Shown here in pieces: positions 35,846 through 43,001 of a stretch of DNA of 64,000 nucleotides; within the stretch, counting starts at the first letter, position 1; each line of letters opens with the position of its first letter. Location: NCBI GenBank assembly GCA_963710665.1, contig CAVQBC010000004.1:1-64000 (forward strand). The letters are read 5' to 3'. Source of the DNA: CAVQBC01 sp963710665 (GTDB lineage: Bacteria; Actinomycetota; Thermoleophilia; Solirubrobacterales; Solirubrobacteraceae). The position numbers and the translations under genes are program-made. A model generated the notes under the pieces. It was given only the letters and a program-made list of their open reading frames with translations. It was not told the origin of the DNA and searched no databases.

Positions 35846-36643
35846 TCACCCGCCGCGCGTCTGGGCCGCGGGCGTCCGGCCGAGGACGGCGCGGAAGTCG
35901 TGCGTGAAGTGGGCCTGGTCGAAGTAGCCGAGCTCGGCGGCGAGCCGGGCGAGGCTCGAGCCGTCCGCGTCGAGCCGGTCGGTCGCCTCCTGGAGGCGGA
36001 ACTGCCGCAGCACCCGCTTGGGGCTCGCGCCGACGTGCGTGGCGAAGAGCCGCTGCAGCGTCCGCGGCGCGAGCGCGAAGCGCGCCGCGATCTCGCCGAC
36101 CCGGGTCGTCGCCGGCGCGGCCTCCATCGCGTCGACGACGCGGGCGACGAGCTCGCGGCCGGGCTCGGGCGCCGGCCGGCGCGTGCGCACGAAGTCGGTG
36201 ACGACGGCGATGAGATCCGTGACCGTGGGCGCCTGCGCCAGGTCGCGCTCGAGGCGCGTCCCCGCGACGCCCCACGCGGCGCCGGGCTCCAGGATGCGGT
36301 CGGTGATCGCGCTCACGGGACCTGGCAGATACCCGGAGAAGCCGCCGGGACGGAACTTCGTCCCCACCACCAGGCCGGCCCCGGCGAGCTCGTGGTCGGA
36401 GCGCCCGGTGACGACGCCGTAGAGCCGCACGCCCGCCGGCTCGACCGCGAGGTTCACGCACGGATCGGGGAGCACCTCCTGGCGCACGGCTCCGAGCCCC
36501 CGGCGATCCCACGCCACGACCCAGTGCTGGGCGATCACGTCGGCGAGATCGGGAGCCGGCGCCAGGCGCACGACGCCTGCCACCCGGACCGCGGAGTGCG
36601 GCGTCGCGATCCGGCCGGCGCGGTCCGTGGCCATCCGTCGCAT
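35846..36643 (-). CDS. AraC-family transcriptional regulator
   Basis: 265 residues. The N-terminal DUF6597-like sensing part (VVAWDRRGLGAVRQEVLPDP) resembles that of AraC proteins described as having a helix-turn-helix plus an XylR-type front. Two C-terminal helix-turn-helices follow (VGEIAARFALAPRTLQRLFA, and LARLAAELGYFDQAHFTHDF). It probably activates a nearby gene such as the cupin (divergent, 41 bases away) or the SDR. The alternative start at codon 4 is equally possible. Confidence 0.85.
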   Translation of the reverse strand: MRRMATDRAGRIATPHSAVRVAGVVRLAPAPDLADVIAQHWVVAWDRRGLGAVRQEVLPDPCVNLAVEPAGVRLYGVVTGRSDHELAGAGLVVGTKFRPGGFSGYLPGPVSAITDRILEPGAAWGVAGTRLERDLAQAPTVTDLIAVVTDFVRTRRPAPEPGRELVARVVDAMEAAPATTRVGEIAARFALAPRTLQRLFATHVGASPKRVLRQFRLQEATDRLDADGSSLARLAAELGYFDQAHFTHDFRAVLGRTPAAQTRGG

Positions 36644-36684
36644 TTTTCCAAGCCCCGCCGCGACCCGGTGCCCATCATCGCCCC

Positions 36685-37086
36685 ATGACCGATGCCAGCA
36701 CCACCGCCTACTCCGCGCTCTCCCTGCCCGCCCTCGACGACGACGCGCCCGCGGGCGGCCTCGGCGACGCGATGGAGGCGCGCTTCGCCGGCCGCGCCCT
36801 CGGCTGCGAGACGATCGGGCTCAGCCTGCAGCGCGTCCCACCCGACGGCCACGTCCCGTTCGCCCACCGGCACGCCAACGACGAGGAGGTCTACGTCGTG
36901 GTGCGCGGAAGCGGCCGCGCCCTGGTCGACGGCGCCACCGTCGAGCTCCGGCCGCTGACCGCGCTGCGCGTCGCGCCCTCCGCCGCGCGCTCCTTCGCCG
37001 CGGGCGGCGACGGCCTCGAGTTCCTCGCCTTCGGCGCCCACACCGCGGGCGACGGCGAGATCCTCCCGGACCCCTGGACGGGCTGA
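36685..37086 (+). CDS. Cupin-domain protein
   Basis: 133 residues. Single cupin barrel with the metal-binding His/Glu pattern PFAHRHANDEEVYVVVRGSG and second motif around RVAPSAARSFAAGGDGLEFL. Small cupins of this type are isomerases, dioxygenases or sensors; nothing here decides. Its gene is divergent from an AraC regulator, which may control it. Confidence 0.82.
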   Translation: MTDASTTAYSALSLPALDDDAPAGGLGDAMEARFAGRALGCETIGLSLQRVPPDGHVPFAHRHANDEEVYVVVRGSGRALVDGATVELRPLTALRVAPSAARSFAAGGDGLEFLAFGAHTAGDGEILPDPWTG

Positions 37087-37158
37087 TCGCGCCCTACTCG
37101 GGCGGGGAGCCCGGCCGCGACGCGAGCCCAGGACCCGTGGCTATACTCGGCGCCTCGC

Positions 37159-37232
37159 GCGGATGTAGCTCAGTTGGCTAGAGCGTCTGCTTGCCATGCA
37201 GAAGGTCGTGGGTTCGAGTCCCATCATCCGCT
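37159..37232 (+). tRNA. tRNA-Gly (GCC)
   Basis: 74 bases: acceptor GCGGATG/CATCCGC, D-arm GCTC...GAGC, anticodon stem TCTGC/GCAGA with loop TTGCCAT (anticodon GCC), T-arm GTGGG TTCGAGT CCCAT, discriminator T, followed by CC without a full CCA. Confidence 0.93.
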
Positions 37233-37240
37233 CCTCGAGT

Positions 37241-37263
37241 GTTCTTAGAACCGCTCTAAGAAC
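37241..37263 (+). terminator. Hairpin after tRNA-Gly
   Basis: A perfect nine-pair AT-richer stem GTTCTTAGA/TCTAAGAAC with loop ACCGC lies nine bases after the tRNA. It is probably its terminator, although no T tract follows. Confidence 0.6.
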
Positions 37264-37689
37264 TCCTCCGAAATGACCTGAGGCCCGCCCGTTCGGCGGG
37301 TCTCAGCGCTTCTCGCGTCGCCGCGCTGGGCTGGGCGGCCCGAACGGGCGCCTCGAAGGGCCCGCGACGGTCGCAGAACGACCAACGCGCGCAGGGGCCT
37401 CCGGGGGAGGTCCCGCGCGCGTTCGGGATGAGGTGGCGTGCGCCGTCCGCTACGGTGCCCGCGGCTCCCGGCGGCCCGTGGCGGGCCAGGCCGGCGGCGA
37501 TGGCGGCGCGGCCGTTCTTCAGGCGCGAGCCGGCGGACATGCCGAAGTGCATCACCGCGTTGCGGCGCGTCTTCGGCGCGCGCGGGGAAGCGAGCCAGCC
37601 GTGGCGCACGCAGAGGCGGAACCACTCGAGGAACAGTGCTGCCGAGCGCCGCAGCCGCTGCCAGGCGACGCCGACGCGCTTGGCGCGAG
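37264..37689. other. Non-coding stretch with strong inverted repeats between tRNA-Gly and DUF5343
   Basis: No convincing gene. It holds a 40-base hairpin at 37384-37423 (arms AACGCGCGC/GCGCGCGTT with inner GGGGCCTCC/GGAGGTCCC) and a CCCGCC/GGCGGG hairpin near 37287-37303. A 147-codon minus-strand frame crosses all of these structures and is probably spurious. Confidence 0.4.
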
Positions 37690-38094
37690 TCAGCACTTCG
37701 CGGCCTCGCCCTCCGGCGGCCCGCCGTTGTCGGCGACGGGCTCGGTGGTGCGCTGCGGCGCCGGGCCCCCACTGAAGTCGGCCCGGTTGGCTAGCTCGAT
37801 GAAGGTGCCGGCCATCTTGCCCAGGACCGAGTCGCTGTGCTGGCCCTGCGTGAGCGTCTTGAGCTTGTTCTTGAGATCGGTGCGGCCGAGCTCGTTGGCG
37901 TTGCGGTTGATCCGAAAGAGGTCCGCGTAGGCGTCCTGCAGCCCCTCGGCGAGCACCTTCGGCGCCTCTGTCTGGTCGAGGAAGCTCTCGAGGAAGCTCA
38001 GCGTGAAGCGCGGCGGCGCCTGCGCCGTCTGAATCGCGGAGAGGATCCCATCCAGGTTCTTGGTGCTGGTCAGGTAGGCCGTAGGCAGGGCCAC
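37690..38094 (-). CDS. DUF5343 family protein with an apparent internal deletion
   Basis: 134 residues. The N-terminus MALPTAYLTSTKNLDGILSA and the block PKVLAEGLQDAYADLFRINR ... LKTLTQGQHSDSVLGKMAGT are characteristic of DUF5343. In family members I remember a winged-helix-like stretch of some 35 residues between the FLES helix and the VLAEG helix; here the chain goes straight from FLESF to LDQTE. The function of the family is unknown; it is often found in phage- or defence-rich neighbourhoods. The C-terminal tail PEGEAAKC is extra. Divergent from the unknown gene at 38202. Confidence 0.7.
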   Translation of the reverse strand: MALPTAYLTSTKNLDGILSAIQTAQAPPRFTLSFLESFLDQTEAPKVLAEGLQDAYADLFRINRNANELGRTDLKNKLKTLTQGQHSDSVLGKMAGTFIELANRADFSGGPAPQRTTEPVADNGGPPEGEAAKC

Positions 38095-38201
38095 AAGCTC
38101 ACGCTATGCCCAGCGTCGGACGGACACGGCGCCAAGCTGCACATGACGCACAAGCCACGGCCCGAGGGCACCATGTGCGTGATGCCAACGGACGCGAGAC
38201 C

Positions 38202-39494
38202 ATGAGCTACGACCTCGAGATCGGCGCGCACGCGAAGCCCAGCTACGAGCAGGTCGAGGCGTGGGCGGCCGACCAGGACTTGGTGGTCGAACGCGACGAC
38301 GACGGAAGCGCTGTCATCAGCAGGAGGTCGACGCGGACCGACGGCTACCTCTTCAGCGTCGACGGACCGTTCTCGGCCGAGCCGGACGACTTCGCGGAGG
38401 AAGTCGCTGCCGCCTGTCTCGCGCCGCGCTGGATGATCACGGTGGCTGTTCCGTACTCCGTCCCGAAGCGTGCGATCACCCTGGGGCGGTCGCTCTCTCG
38501 CTACCTCGCAGAGGCGAACGACGGCGCCGCGTTCGACCCGCAGGAGGACTCGCTCATCTGGCCGAAGGGGCGGAGGAAGCGGGTCTCTCCGCGCCGGGCC
38601 GAGGAGGTGACGAGCCGTGTGACGCTTCAGTGGTTCCTGACGACGACGAGCTGGGACCAGGCGCCGGCGACCCTGCTGCGCCTCATTCGCCGCCGCTGCC
38701 CGGAGGCGCTTCCGACGAGGTACGGCCGGTGGGAGCCGCTGCAGCACCGGTTCGACTCGGATGACCCCGACGCCTTCGTGCGCTTCGTGCTCGACGAAGA
38801 AGACGGTGACGGGTTCTGGTTCGCCGCGCGCCCGAGCTTCGGCGGCTCGTGGTCGGCGCCGCACGCTGGGTTCGTACGGCCGGAGGACGAACGGCCGCCC
38901 ATAGCTCAGCTCGAGGTGGACTTCGACGGGCGCGTACTCGAGCAGGATCCACGGTGGCGCGAGGCCGTCGTCGACCTCTTCACGGCGGCGGCGGCTGAGC
39001 TCGGCGCGTTCTTCGCGGCCGCGCAGGTGGAGCCGGGGTGGACGGTGACGACCAACAACCGCCTGTACTCGACCATGGAGACGATGCAGCAGGGCGGCGA
39101 GCACTTCCTCCAGGGCACGATGTGGCAGGGACTGCCGCCGGTCCCCATGTGGCTGAGCTGGTACGGGGATCCCTACCGCGAGCTGGTGGCGCCCCATCTC
39201 ACGGAAGAGGCGTTCGCCAGCAGCTCCTCGCCTGATCGCGGCAAGGGCCTGCGCGGTCTGCTCGGACGCGCGACGGCGAACGAGATCGACCCTCACATCG
39301 AGCACCGCGAGGAGGGCATCTTCGTTCGCCTCGGCGTGGAGGCCCGTCCCGTCGCCGAGCTGGGCGGCTGGCCGCTGCCGGCCGAGATGACCTACCGCTA
39401 CCGGCCGCCGTTCGTCGAGGGTCCCGGCGGCTCGATCAGCTCGGACCCTGCGCAGCCGGGCGACGAAGCGCAGGTCATCCCGCCGCTGACCTAG
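38202..39494 (+). CDS. Protein of unknown function (430 residues)
   Basis: Starts MSYDLEIGAHAKPSYEQVEA and has no signal peptide or membrane span. The first 110 residues look like the N-terminal fold seen in some polymorphic-toxin immunity proteins (SYDLxI start, then an alternating strand-helix pattern). The middle is rich in Trp and acidic residues (FDSDDPDAFVRFVLDEEDGD, PGWTVTTNNRLYSTMETMQQ) and the end is Pro/Gly-rich. I do not recognise a family with certainty. The gene lies between DUF5343 and a strong terminator, next to tRNA-Gly, a usual insertion site. The start at 38202 is chosen as the first ATG in the folded region; its ribosome site is weak. Confidence 0.6.
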   Translation: MSYDLEIGAHAKPSYEQVEAWAADQDLVVERDDDGSAVISRRSTRTDGYLFSVDGPFSAEPDDFAEEVAAACLAPRWMITVAVPYSVPKRAITLGRSLSRYLAEANDGAAFDPQEDSLIWPKGRRKRVSPRRAEEVTSRVTLQWFLTTTSWDQAPATLLRLIRRRCPEALPTRYGRWEPLQHRFDSDDPDAFVRFVLDEEDGDGFWFAARPSFGGSWSAPHAGFVRPEDERPPIAQLEVDFDGRVLEQDPRWREAVVDLFTAAAAELGAFFAAAQVEPGWTVTTNNRLYSTMETMQQGGEHFLQGTMWQGLPPVPMWLSWYGDPYRELVAPHLTEEAFASSSSPDRGKGLRGLLGRATANEIDPHIEHREEGIFVRLGVEARPVAELGGWPLPAEMTYRYRPPFVEGPGGSISSDPAQPGDEAQVIPPLT

Positions 39495-39592
39495 CCGCCT
39501 ACCGCTGCGCACCCGAAATCCGCCGCGCAGCGGAAGCGAGGAACCTCCGGTCTGAAGCGCCGTAGGGACTTTCTTGGAACAGTCCATCCTCC

Positions 39593-39617
39593 GAAAGCCC
39601 CGGAACTCGGGGCTTTC
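39593..39617. terminator. Strong hairpin terminator
   Basis: A perfect ten-pair stem GAAAGCCCCG/CGGGGCTTTC with loop GAACT lies about 100 bases after the unknown gene and about 95 bases before the convergent YCII gene. Confidence 0.75.
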
Positions 39618-39712
39618 GCCGTTCCGGGAGTCCTGCCGGGCCTCAGGAAGCGACGCGGCGGACCAATTCGGCGGAACGCGCCCTCGTCCAGCCGCCCGGT
39701 CGGCCCCTCCGG

Positions 39713-40075
39713 TCACACCGGGCCATCGTCCGCGGGCGCCCCCGACATGATCTCCCGCACGTCGATCCACTCGTACAGCGGCTCCCCGCCGGGGCCGGGC
39801 TCGGAGGAGACGTACGCCGTGAGCTCGAGCGCGCGCTCGTGGGACTCGACGTCGATCATGTACCAGCCCGCGACCAGGTCGCTCGTCTCGGGCAGCGGGC
39901 CGTCGGTGGTGACGGGCGCCGCGTCCGGGCCGCCGTAGCGCACCCAGGTGCGCGCCGGCGTCAGCGCCTCCGCTCCGACGTACTCGCCGTTCTCCTCGAA
40001 CCGCTCACTGACGTGCCTGAGGAAGGCCACGTGCGCCTCCACGTCCTCAGGTGCCCACTTCTCGAGGCCCTTCAC
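39713..40075 (-). CDS. YCII-related protein, N-terminally truncated
   Basis: 120 residues. The YCII/DGPF fold is clear (WAPEDVEAHVAFLRHVSERF, VGAEALTPARTWVRYG, VTTDGPLPETSDLVAGWYMI, DVESHERALELTAYV). The usual first strand MKYLLLI and the 20 residues after it are absent. Upstream codons instead run into a 33-bp repeat shared with 40772-40804. Initiation could be at GTG 40075. YCII-like proteins are small alpha-beta barrel proteins of uncertain function, often next to ECF sigma factors. Probably a truncated, non-working copy. Confidence 0.6.
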   Translation of the reverse strand: MKGLEKWAPEDVEAHVAFLRHVSERFEENGEYVGAEALTPARTWVRYGGPDAAPVTTDGPLPETSDLVAGWYMIDVESHERALELTAYVSSEPGPGGEPLYEWIDVREIMSGAPADDGPV

Positions 40076-40108
40076 CTGGTGAGCGGAGCCGGCCGGCGCT
40101 TCTCGACA
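40076..40108. repeat. 33-bp direct repeat, copy 1
   Basis: Matches 40772-40804 at 29 of 33 positions (core GTGAGCGGAGCCGG, end GCTTCTCGACA). It lies exactly where the YCII gene has lost its 5' end. Confidence 0.7.
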
Positions 40109-40230
40109 TGAGTCACTCGTCCAGCTCCGAGACCGTCGCGTAGGCGGATCGGCCACCGGTGCCGCGTCCCGGGTGCCAGGCGGGGTCGCGGTTGCTGAGA
40201 CCGTGAGTCGTTCGATGGTGGTGGTGGCGC

Positions 40231-40728
40231 TCAGCTGCGCTGACGTTCGTCCCGCTGCCGGACCAGCTCCTCGACCGCGCTCGGGAGGGTCGTCTCGAAG
40301 TCGATCAGCTTCGCCCACGTCGGGGTCACGACGATGCGGACCATGCCGTCGTAGAGCGAGCGGACCTCGGTCTCCCACTCGACCCTTTGATCGGGCGTCA
40401 TCTGGTAGGAGCCGTTCATCTCGAGATACTCGTCCGGAATGCCCTCGACGACGTCCAGCTCGGCCCGACCGCGGATGAGCAGGATCTTGGGCGGGTGCAC
40501 CTCGGTGTCTATCGTCAGGGCGACCGCCGGGTTGTGGCGGAGGGCCGTGAGCTTCGGGGCGTTCTTCGAGGTGCACATGACGAGCTGGGAGCCGTTCCAG
40601 GTGAACCCGATCGGAATGGTCCGGGGCGTCCCGTCCTTGGCGACGTAGCCCAGGCGGGTCAGGTCACGGGCCAGGAGCTCCTGGCTCATCGGACGGTTCA
40701 GAACCTCGCTGATCTCGTTCGGCTGCAC
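40231..40728 (-). CDS. Pyridoxamine 5'-phosphate oxidase-like flavin-binding split-barrel protein
   Basis: 165 residues. Split-barrel features are LGYVAKDGTPRTIPIGFTWN (flavin phosphate-binding strand), APKLTALRHNPAVALTIDTE and ILLIRGRAELDVVEGIPDEY. In actinobacteria such proteins use FMN or F420; nothing decides between them. It lies between two copies of a 33-bp repeat, each attached to a truncated gene, so it may have been brought in with them. Confidence 0.82.
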   Translation of the reverse strand: MQPNEISEVLNRPMSQELLARDLTRLGYVAKDGTPRTIPIGFTWNGSQLVMCTSKNAPKLTALRHNPAVALTIDTEVHPPKILLIRGRAELDVVEGIPDEYLEMNGSYQMTPDQRVEWETEVRSLYDGMVRIVVTPTWAKLIDFETTLPSAVEELVRQRDERQRS

Positions 40729-40771
40729 GGTGATCTCCTGATGTCGCGGCCGCGCCTTTCGCGGCCCTCGC

Positions 40772-40804
40772 CTAGTGAGCGGAGCCGGTCAGAGCTTCTC
40801 GACA
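40772..40804. repeat. 33-bp direct repeat, copy 2
   Basis: Second copy of the repeat at 40076-40108. It replaces the 3' part of the arsC-like remnant. Confidence 0.7.
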
Positions 40805-40960
40805 GAGTGACGACTCGGGATGCACGCAGCCGTTCGGATCGGCGACGCTGCCGGCGGAGTCGGCCGTGTGGCGGCCGGCGGCGGCGCGTTCAAAAGGTGC
40901 CTGGCTGATCTGGGAGCGGCCCGCGTTGTGCAGGTAGACGAAGAGAAGCACGCGAACCAT
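40772..40960 (-). pseudogene. Arsenate reductase (LMW-phosphatase type) N-terminal remnant
   Basis: 62 residues. VRVLLFVYLHNAGRSQISQA and FERAAAGRHTADSAGS clearly descend from ArsC/LMW phosphatase, whose P-loop is VLFVCxxNAGRSQMAEA. The catalytic Cys is replaced (VYLHNAGRS) and the frame stops after about 45 recognisable residues, running into the 33-bp repeat. It is therefore non-functional. It is divergent from arsR and shares its control region, so it once belonged to the arsenic locus. Confidence 0.7.
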
Positions 40961-40966
40961 ATTCCA

Positions 40967-41001
40967 TTGACAAGTATCACTTCAATCGATATCTATAGAT
41001 A
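40967..41001 (+). promoter_or_regulatory. arsR promoter with palindromic operator; leaderless start
   Basis: A -35 box TTGACA (40967-40972) and, 17 bases later, a -10-like TATCTA (40990-40995). The -10 lies within the perfect 12-base palindrome TATCTATAGATA (40990-41001), which ends one base before the arsR ATG at 41003. The transcript must start at or near the ATG, so arsR is probably leaderless. The palindrome is the likely ArsR operator. Confidence 0.65.
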
Positions 41002-41002
41002 G

Positions 41003-41356
41003 ATGCCTGTCGATCTGCCCTTGGCACCGAAGACGAAGCGCCCTGCCGGCGAGCCGTGCTGCGAGCCCGTCGTCTTTCCAGACGTCGACCGTGATCGGGC
41101 GATCCGGATGGCGGAGGTCGCCAAGGCGCTCGGCGACCCGGTCCGCCTTCAGCTCGTCGACGTGCTCAGAAAGCACGCAGGCAAGGTCTGCGTCTGCGAG
41201 CTCGTGCCGCTGTTCGACATCTCCCAGCCCACGCTCTCGCACCATCTCAAGAAGCTGCGCGAGGCAGGCATCGTCGACTCCGAACGACGTGGGCTGTGGG
41301 CCTACTACTACGTCCTCCCCGATGCCCTGCAGGAGCTGACCGCATGGCTGAGCTGA
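41003..41356 (+). CDS. arsR: ArsR-family arsenic-responsive repressor
   Basis: 117 residues. The winged helix contains VCVCELVPLFDISQPTLSHH, where C63 and C65 in the ELxVCEL-type position and the N-terminal pair C19-C20 can bind As(III). The recognition helix is SQPTLSHHLKKLREAG and the wing RRGLWAYYYV. It represses its own operon until arsenite binds. It overlaps arsM by 13 bases. The start is leaderless, one base after the operator palindrome. Confidence 0.9.
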   Translation: MPVDLPLAPKTKRPAGEPCCEPVVFPDVDRDRAIRMAEVAKALGDPVRLQLVDVLRKHAGKVCVCELVPLFDISQPTLSHHLKKLREAGIVDSERRGLWAYYYVLPDALQELTAWLS

Positions 41357-42249
41357 CCGATCTCACCCCGCCCACGGGCGCCGCGAGCTGTTGCTCGACC
41401 GAAACGCAAGCCACCTGTTGCGAACCTGCCGACAAGGCCGCCTGCTGCGAGACCAGTGCGGCTGGTGGGTCGTGCGGCTGCGCTGCCGGCCACGACGCCG
41501 ACGCGTTGCGCGAGACCGTCCGCGAGCGCTACGCCGCGGCCGCGATCTCCACGACCGATCCCGAGGCCGAGTCAGGGTGCTGCGGCACCGACTCGGCGAT
41601 CATCACCGACGAGCAGGCCGAGCGCTTCGGCCGCGGCCTCTACGGCGACGAGCGCGACGAGCTGCCCGAGGAGGCGCTGATCGCGTCGCTGGGCTGCGGC
41701 AACCCGACGGCGATGGCGGATCTCAAGCCCGGCCAGGTCGTGCTCGACCTCGGCTCGGGTGGCGGCATCGACGTCCTGCTCTCCGCCCGTCGCGTCGCCC
41801 CCACCGGCACGGCGTACGGGCTCGACATGACCGACGAGATGCTCGAGCTCGCTCGTGCCAACCAGGCCAAAGCGGGTGTGACGAACGTCCACTGGCTCAA
41901 GGGCCACATCGAAGCCATCCCGCTTCCGGCCAACACGGTCGACGTCGTCTTGTCCAACTGCGTCATCAACCTCTCGACCGACAAGCCCCAGGTCCTGCGC
42001 GAGACCGCCCGTGTGCTCAAGCCCGGCGGACACTTCGCCGTCTCGGACGTGATCGCCGACCCGGGCATGGACGACGCGACCCGCGCCGACATGCAGCAGT
42101 ACGTCGGTTGCATCGCCGGCGCGCTCACCCGCGACGAATACGCCCGCTACCTCGCCGACGCCGAGCTGACCGACATCGAGATCACCGAGACCCATCGGGT
42201 CCACGAGCACGCAGGCTCGGCCATCGTGCGCGCCCGCAAACCCGAGTAG
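41344..42249 (+). CDS. arsM: Arsenite S-adenosylmethionine methyltransferase
   Basis: 301 residues. SAM-binding motif VVLDLGSGGGIDVLL, then GLDMTDEMLELARANQAKAG, and ArsM-specific blocks SLGCGNP, LSNCVINLSTDKPQVLRETA and YVGCIAGAL that supply the three conserved catalytic cysteines. It converts As(III) to methylated, partly volatile arsenicals. Unusual is an extra N-terminal stretch of cysteine pairs (C16-C17, C25-C26, C34-C35, C44, C46), which could bind or pass on arsenite. It starts inside arsR, 13-base overlap, so they are translated together. Confidence 0.93.
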   Translation: MAELTDLTPPTGAASCCSTETQATCCEPADKAACCETSAAGGSCGCAAGHDADALRETVRERYAAAAISTTDPEAESGCCGTDSAIITDEQAERFGRGLYGDERDELPEEALIASLGCGNPTAMADLKPGQVVLDLGSGGGIDVLLSARRVAPTGTAYGLDMTDEMLELARANQAKAGVTNVHWLKGHIEAIPLPANTVDVVLSNCVINLSTDKPQVLRETARVLKPGGHFAVSDVIADPGMDDATRADMQQYVGCIAGALTRDEYARYLADAELTDIEITETHRVHEHAGSAIVRARKPE

Positions 42250-42317
42250 GCGAAAGCGCTCGCAGGCGACGCCCGGCACCGAATAGGGTCGGACGCGGGA
42301 ATGGGAGCGACGCCGCC

Positions 42318-42986
42318 ATGACCTCGCCTCCCCGGTACGGGCGGGACGAAGCGGAGTTCGATCGCGCGATCGGGTTCGTCGACGCCACCTACGCGCTCGC
42401 TCTCACCCTGCTCGTCACCACGCTCGAGGTCGGTGAGGATCCGGGGGTGTGGACGGACCTCGGCGCGCTCGGCGACGCCATCGGGGCGCAGTTCTTCGCC
42501 TTCTTGATCAGCTTCGCGGTGATCGCCAACTACTGGCTCAACCACCACCGGATGATCGCCTCGTTCGCGGCCATCGACGTCCCGGTGATCGTGGCGAACC
42601 TGGTGCTGATCGCCGCGATCGTCCTGCTGCCGTTCAGCACCGAGGCGGTCGGGAACCCCGGCGTCGAGGACCTGCCGCTCCCGACGGCGCTCCTGGCCGT
42701 CAACGTCGCGGCGGCCTCGCTGCTGCACACGGTGGTCTACGTCATGGCGATCCGGCGAGGGCTGGTCGCCGCGCAGCCGAGCCGGGACCAGTTCATCGCG
42801 GACCTCTCCGGGGGTCTGCTGCCGGCCGCCGTGTTCCTCCTCTCGATCCCGATCGCCTACCTGATCTCGCCCGGCGTGGCACAGCTCTTCTGGCTCACGC
42901 TGCTGCTCGTGGGGCCGGCGCATCGGCTCCGGCGCCGGCGGGCCTGGCGGTCCGCGGAGGCCACCGCCGCTCGCGAGGAGACCTAG
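42318..42986 (+). CDS. TMEM175-family (DUF1211) ion channel protein
   Basis: 222 residues with six membrane spans. The hallmark first helix reads RAIGFVDATYALALTLLVTT (family form RxxxFSDAxxAIAxTLL), then FFAFLISFAVIANYWLNHHR for helix 3. Bacterial TMEM175 proteins form potassium-permeable tetramers. Located 68 bases after arsM and 15 bases before the MFS gene; it may be co-transcribed with the latter. Confidence 0.85.
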   Translation: MTSPPRYGRDEAEFDRAIGFVDATYALALTLLVTTLEVGEDPGVWTDLGALGDAIGAQFFAFLISFAVIANYWLNHHRMIASFAAIDVPVIVANLVLIAAIVLLPFSTEAVGNPGVEDLPLPTALLAVNVAAASLLHTVVYVMAIRRGLVAAQPSRDQFIADLSGGLLPAAVFLLSIPIAYLISPGVAQLFWLTLLLVGPAHRLRRRRAWRSAEATAAREET

Positions 42987-43001
42987 GGGCCCCGCCCCCC
43001 G

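Noticed and set aside
37256..37696. Minus-strand open frame overlapping the DUF5343 stop
   Set aside because: It passes through three strong hairpins and shows no domain; the overlapping GTG alone is weak support.
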